NCBI GenBank assembly: GCA_017625405.1
Contig: JAGALB010000009.1
Location: 1-35,366, forward strand
DNA length: 35,366 nucleotides
From: Ruminiclostridium sp.
GTDB taxonomy: Bacteria; Bacillota; Clostridia; Oscillospirales; Ruminococcaceae
Reading direction: 5' to 3'
In this document: piece by piece, positions 33,531-35,366 of the stretch
Position numbering within the stretch: position 1 is the first letter of the stretch
Layout of the letters: every line of letters begins with the position of its first letter
Translations under genes and position numbers: made by a program
The notes under the pieces: model-generated
The model's input: the letters and a program-made list of their open reading frames with translations, nothing else
Told to the model about the DNA's origin: nothing
The model's database searches: none

Positions 33531-34193
33531 TTATATAATTACTATTCCGTTCTCCAGATACTCGTAATACCTGTCCACGGAAAGCTTTGCAGCAAGTCTG
33601 CGGTTTTCTATATTACCGAAATATATTTTCAGTATCTCATCAAACATTTTTATATATTCAGATATTGCCTTTGCAATTTCATCGTTACTTCGGTGTTCAA
33701 TCGCTTCGGGAAGTCTGAAGGTGCGGGTGAATCTGCCGTCCTCGATAGTATAGGAAATACCCTCGGGGAAGAACTTCATAATGTACTTGTTTTCAAGCTC
33801 TGCCCACAACTCAAGGAATTCGGTAAGATCCGCCTTGAGGTTTTCCGACTGTGTTCTGAAGGATACACGAAGCTGACCCATTGTCTTGTCAAAACTGCGG
33901 TAAAGCTCAAGCCCGTACCTTATGACAGGCTTGTATTTATATTTCAGAGCAGAGCGTATTGAAAGCATTGCATCAGAAGGCTGAGGCTGGATCTGAAAGC
34001 CCGTGCTTCCCATAAAGGCTTCAATGGCACCGAAAATATCGTTCATCCTCTTTTCGGGCGTTGTGTAGGACACCGCCTCCGCCAGAATTCCGTTTATCAT
34101 TGCAGAACGGCTGGTTCCCTTGCTGTATGCAAGGCGGTCGATAGCCTCAACAACGTCATCAGACAGCACAAGGCTGTATACGCTTTTCTTCAT
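33531..34193 (-). CDS. RHH-type DNA-binding protein upstream of clpB
   Basis: 220-aa protein with a predicted ribbon-helix-helix N-terminus: strand YSLVLS (5-10), then helices DDVVEAIDRLAYSKG and SRSAMINGILAEAV (11-42), the CopG/MetJ/Arc-like layout. The rest (about 45-220) is a helical domain that I do not recognise; it has a Tyr/Lys-rich middle (LKYKYKPVIRYGLELY) and could sense a ligand, a client or ClpB. First gene of the operon with clpB. A perfect 16-bp inverted repeat overlaps its own promoter, as expected for self-repression. ATG with AAAGGAGC. Role as clpB repressor is an inference from fold and position. Confidence 0.75.
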   Translation of the reverse strand: MKKSVYSLVLSDDVVEAIDRLAYSKGTSRSAMINGILAEAVSYTTPEKRMNDIFGAIEAFMGSTGFQIQPQPSDAMLSIRSALKYKYKPVIRYGLELYRSFDKTMGQLRVSFRTQSENLKADLTEFLELWAELENKYIMKFFPEGISYTIEDGRFTRTFRLPEAIEHRSNDEIAKAISEYIKMFDEILKIYFGNIENRRLAAKLSVDRYYEYLENGIVII

Positions 34194-34225
34194 ATTATAG
34201 CTGCTCCTTTCTCTTGTCTGAGGTT

Positions 34226-34254
34226 ATTGTATCATAATTTTAATAACTTGTCAA
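34226..34254 (-). promoter_or_regulatory. sigma-A promoter of the RHH-clpB operon
   Basis: Minus strand: TTGACA at 34249-34254, 17-base spacer, TACAAT at 34226-34231. The spacer and the edge of the -35 are covered by one arm of the 34236-34290 inverted repeat. Confidence 0.9.
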
Positions 34255-34290
34255 TAGTTTTATTAATTTTAATTACAAGTTATTAAAATT
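34236..34290. promoter_or_regulatory. perfect 16-bp inverted repeat, candidate RHH operator
   Basis: AATTTTAATAACTTGT at 34236-34251 is repeated as its exact reverse complement at 34275-34290, centres 39 bases apart. One arm lies in the RHH-clpB promoter; the other lies seven bases upstream of the -35 of the divergent carboxypeptidase gene. Half-sites nearly four helical turns apart suit cooperative binding by RHH dimers. Confidence 0.78.
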
Positions 34291-34296
34291 CTCCCC

Positions 34297-34325
34297 TTGA
34301 TTTTTTTGTCGTAATAGGTTATACT
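34297..34325 (+). promoter_or_regulatory. sigma-A promoter of the carboxypeptidase gene
   Basis: TTGATT at 34297-34302, 17-base spacer, TATACT at 34320-34325; divergent from the RHH-clpB promoter and next to one operator arm. Confidence 0.75.
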
Positions 34326-34362
34326 TTAAAGAAAACGGGCATTTTACGAAAGGAGGCAAGAC

Positions 34363-35088
34363 ATGAGCACAAAAAAGATATTTATTATCAATATGATTAT
34401 GCTGGCTCTGGCGGCAATTGTCTTTACCGTTATAAATCTTGTCCCCAATGATGCCGATAAACTGAAGCAGATACAGGAAAACTACGCCGAAGAAGCTCAG
34501 AAAGGCATAGACAACAGCTGGGCGTACTTTCTTATAAACGAAGAATTTCCTCTTCCCGACGGATATACACCTGAGCTTGCCCATGTCCAGGGCGTTTATA
34601 TGATGGATGAACGGTGTGCGGAATATGCAAAGACAATGATCGAAGCGGCAGCGGCAGACGGAATAGATTTATGTGTGGTATCGGCCTACCGCAGCATAGA
34701 AAAGCAGCAGGAAAATCTTGAGAGCTATACTCAGCGGCTTATAAACGAAGGGCACGCTCCCGAAGAGGCTGAAAAGCTCGCTCTTATGGAGATTGCTGAA
34801 CCTGGAAAAAGCGAACACAATGCAGGGCTTGCCCTTGATATACTTACATATGACTGGTGGGAAACACATGACGATGTAACCGCAGACTTTGAAAACACAG
34901 AAGAATTTCTGTGGCTTCAGGAAAACGCCCACAAATACGGTTTTATAATGCGCTATCCCAAAGAATGGGAAAATACTACAGGCTATACTTATGAGCCGTG
35001 GCATTACAGATTTGTAGGACTCTACTACGCAAAGGAAATCAGAAATTCAGGACTGCCCTTTGAATATTATTACAAGATGAACTTCTGA
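34363..35088 (+). CDS. D-alanyl-D-alanine carboxypeptidase, VanY/M15B-type
   Basis: Zinc peptidase of the M15B group that trims the terminal D-Ala from peptidoglycan stem peptides outside the membrane. The 241-aa protein has one N-terminal anchor helix (about 6-26). The substrate Arg/Gln block SAYRSIEKQ is at 107-115, SEHNAGLALD at 150-159 carries zinc ligands H152 and D159, and YEPWHYRFVG carries H214. Catalytic Glu is E211. AAAGGAGG precedes the ATG. Nothing suggests a vancomycin-resistance cluster; a housekeeping wall-remodelling role is more likely. Its promoter shares an inverted repeat with the divergent RHH-clpB operon. Confidence 0.92.
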   Translation: MSTKKIFIINMIMLALAAIVFTVINLVPNDADKLKQIQENYAEEAQKGIDNSWAYFLINEEFPLPDGYTPELAHVQGVYMMDERCAEYAKTMIEAAAADGIDLCVVSAYRSIEKQQENLESYTQRLINEGHAPEEAEKLALMEIAEPGKSEHNAGLALDILTYDWWETHDDVTADFENTEEFLWLQENAHKYGFIMRYPKEWENTTGYTYEPWHYRFVGLYYAKEIRNSGLPFEYYYKMNF

Positions 35089-35148
35089 GGAGTGCACCTC
35101 GGGCAATTTATTTATACAACCAAAAAGCTCAGGCTTAAGGTGGATATC

Positions 35149-35365
35149 CGTATAGAAGCTTTACAGGCATTACTGAGGAAAACCCTTTTGTAAAAGGGCT
35201 TTTCCGGGGCCTCCTTTCCGAAAACCTTTAATTTTAATTTAAGCCTGACAGGGTAATTTACCCTGTCAGGCTTAAATCATTATTAAAGTCTTTGGAAGGG
35301 GGTTCGGGGGATAACCTTTCTACAGAAAGGTGTCCCACGATAAATACTTATAAAGCTTCTATATG
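35149..35365. repeat. large palindromic element with covarying hairpins
   Basis: The two arms (35149-35256 and, in reverse complement, 35258-35365) align without gaps around base 35257 and are about two-thirds identical. The centre is a perfect 41-base palindrome at 35237-35277 (arm ATTTAAGCCTGACAGGGTAA). The tips start TATAGAAGCTTTA. Each arm has its own hairpin: CCCTTTT-GT-AAAAGGG in the left and ACCTTTCT-GT-AGAAAGGT in the right, different in sequence but both perfectly paired. There is no T-run after the central palindrome, so it is not a simple terminator. 35089-35148 before it holds only a partial match to the arm. No ORF. Confidence 0.82.
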
Positions 35366-35366
35366 A

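Noticed and set aside
34236-34290. HrcA (CIRCE) or CtsR operator at clpB
   Set aside because: CIRCE is TTAGCACTC-N9-GAGTGCTAA and CtsR binds GGTCAAA repeats; neither pattern is present.
35237-35277. simple terminator of the carboxypeptidase gene
   Set aside because: Perfect stem but no T-run after it, and it is the centre of a larger mirrored element.

Overview
The window is ordinary chromosomal DNA from a low-to-mid GC Gram-positive anaerobe. It most resembles a spore-forming, Ruminococcus-like member of the Oscillospiraceae. Pointers are an energy-coupling-factor (ECF) transporter block next to truA, the sporulation pair spoIIGA-sigE, a tRNA-Cys T-box in front of cysE-cysS, strong AGGAGG-type ribosome sites with several TTG starts, and consensus sigma-A promoters. 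The assignment is inferred from gene content and style; no 16S or other marker was searched. I see no tRNA, rRNA, CRISPR array, insertion sequence or prophage.

Layout. 1-7807 (+): ecfA2 (5' end outside the window), ecfT, truA, a membrane-anchored beta-propeller-like protein, a CvpA-like membrane protein, a zinc-finger ClpE-type unfoldase and an SDR reductase. 7864-10492 (+): a probable murL-murD2 pair, which would make the D-Glu of peptidoglycan by adding L-Glu and then epimerising it. 10567-11493 (-): a homocysteine S-methyltransferase gene broken by one in-frame stop just before its zinc-binding GGCC motif. 11529-14564 (-): YhcC-like radical SAM protein, WalJ-like MBL hydrolase and murA with a structured leader. 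14910-16612 (-): two tandem cyclophilins, one apparently without its catalytic Arg. 16700-19088 (-): cysE-cysS under a T-box. 19090-23341 (-): a probable seven-gene operon (DUF624, PHP, malic enzyme, TSCPD, NUDIX, ruvX and a 39-aa membrane protein).

23564-25062 (-): a FliD-like protein behind a near-perfect flagellar sigma (SigD/sigma-28) promoter, then an unknown membrane protein with a perfect consensus promoter. 25188-26734 (+): spoIIGA-sigE. 26802-28989 (-): mtaB and a membrane protein. 29207-29437 (+): an HPr/Crh-like small protein without the usual His motif. 29552-30546 (-): nitroreductase and GNAT acetyltransferase. 30906-34193 (-): a ribbon-helix-helix (RHH) protein and clpB in one operon. 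34363-35088 (+): a D,D-carboxypeptidase divergent from it; a perfect 16-bp inverted repeat lies between the two promoters.

The strongest leads for something undescribed are: (a) the RHH-clpB operon with its inverted-repeat operator, a candidate new heat-shock or chaperone regulator; (b) structured repeats at 30.7-30.9 kb and 35.1-35.4 kb that share a short motif and show compensatory base changes; (c) the MurL/MurD2 route in a Firmicute; (d) an orphan FliD-like gene with a SigD promoter; and (e) a Crh-like HPr variant.
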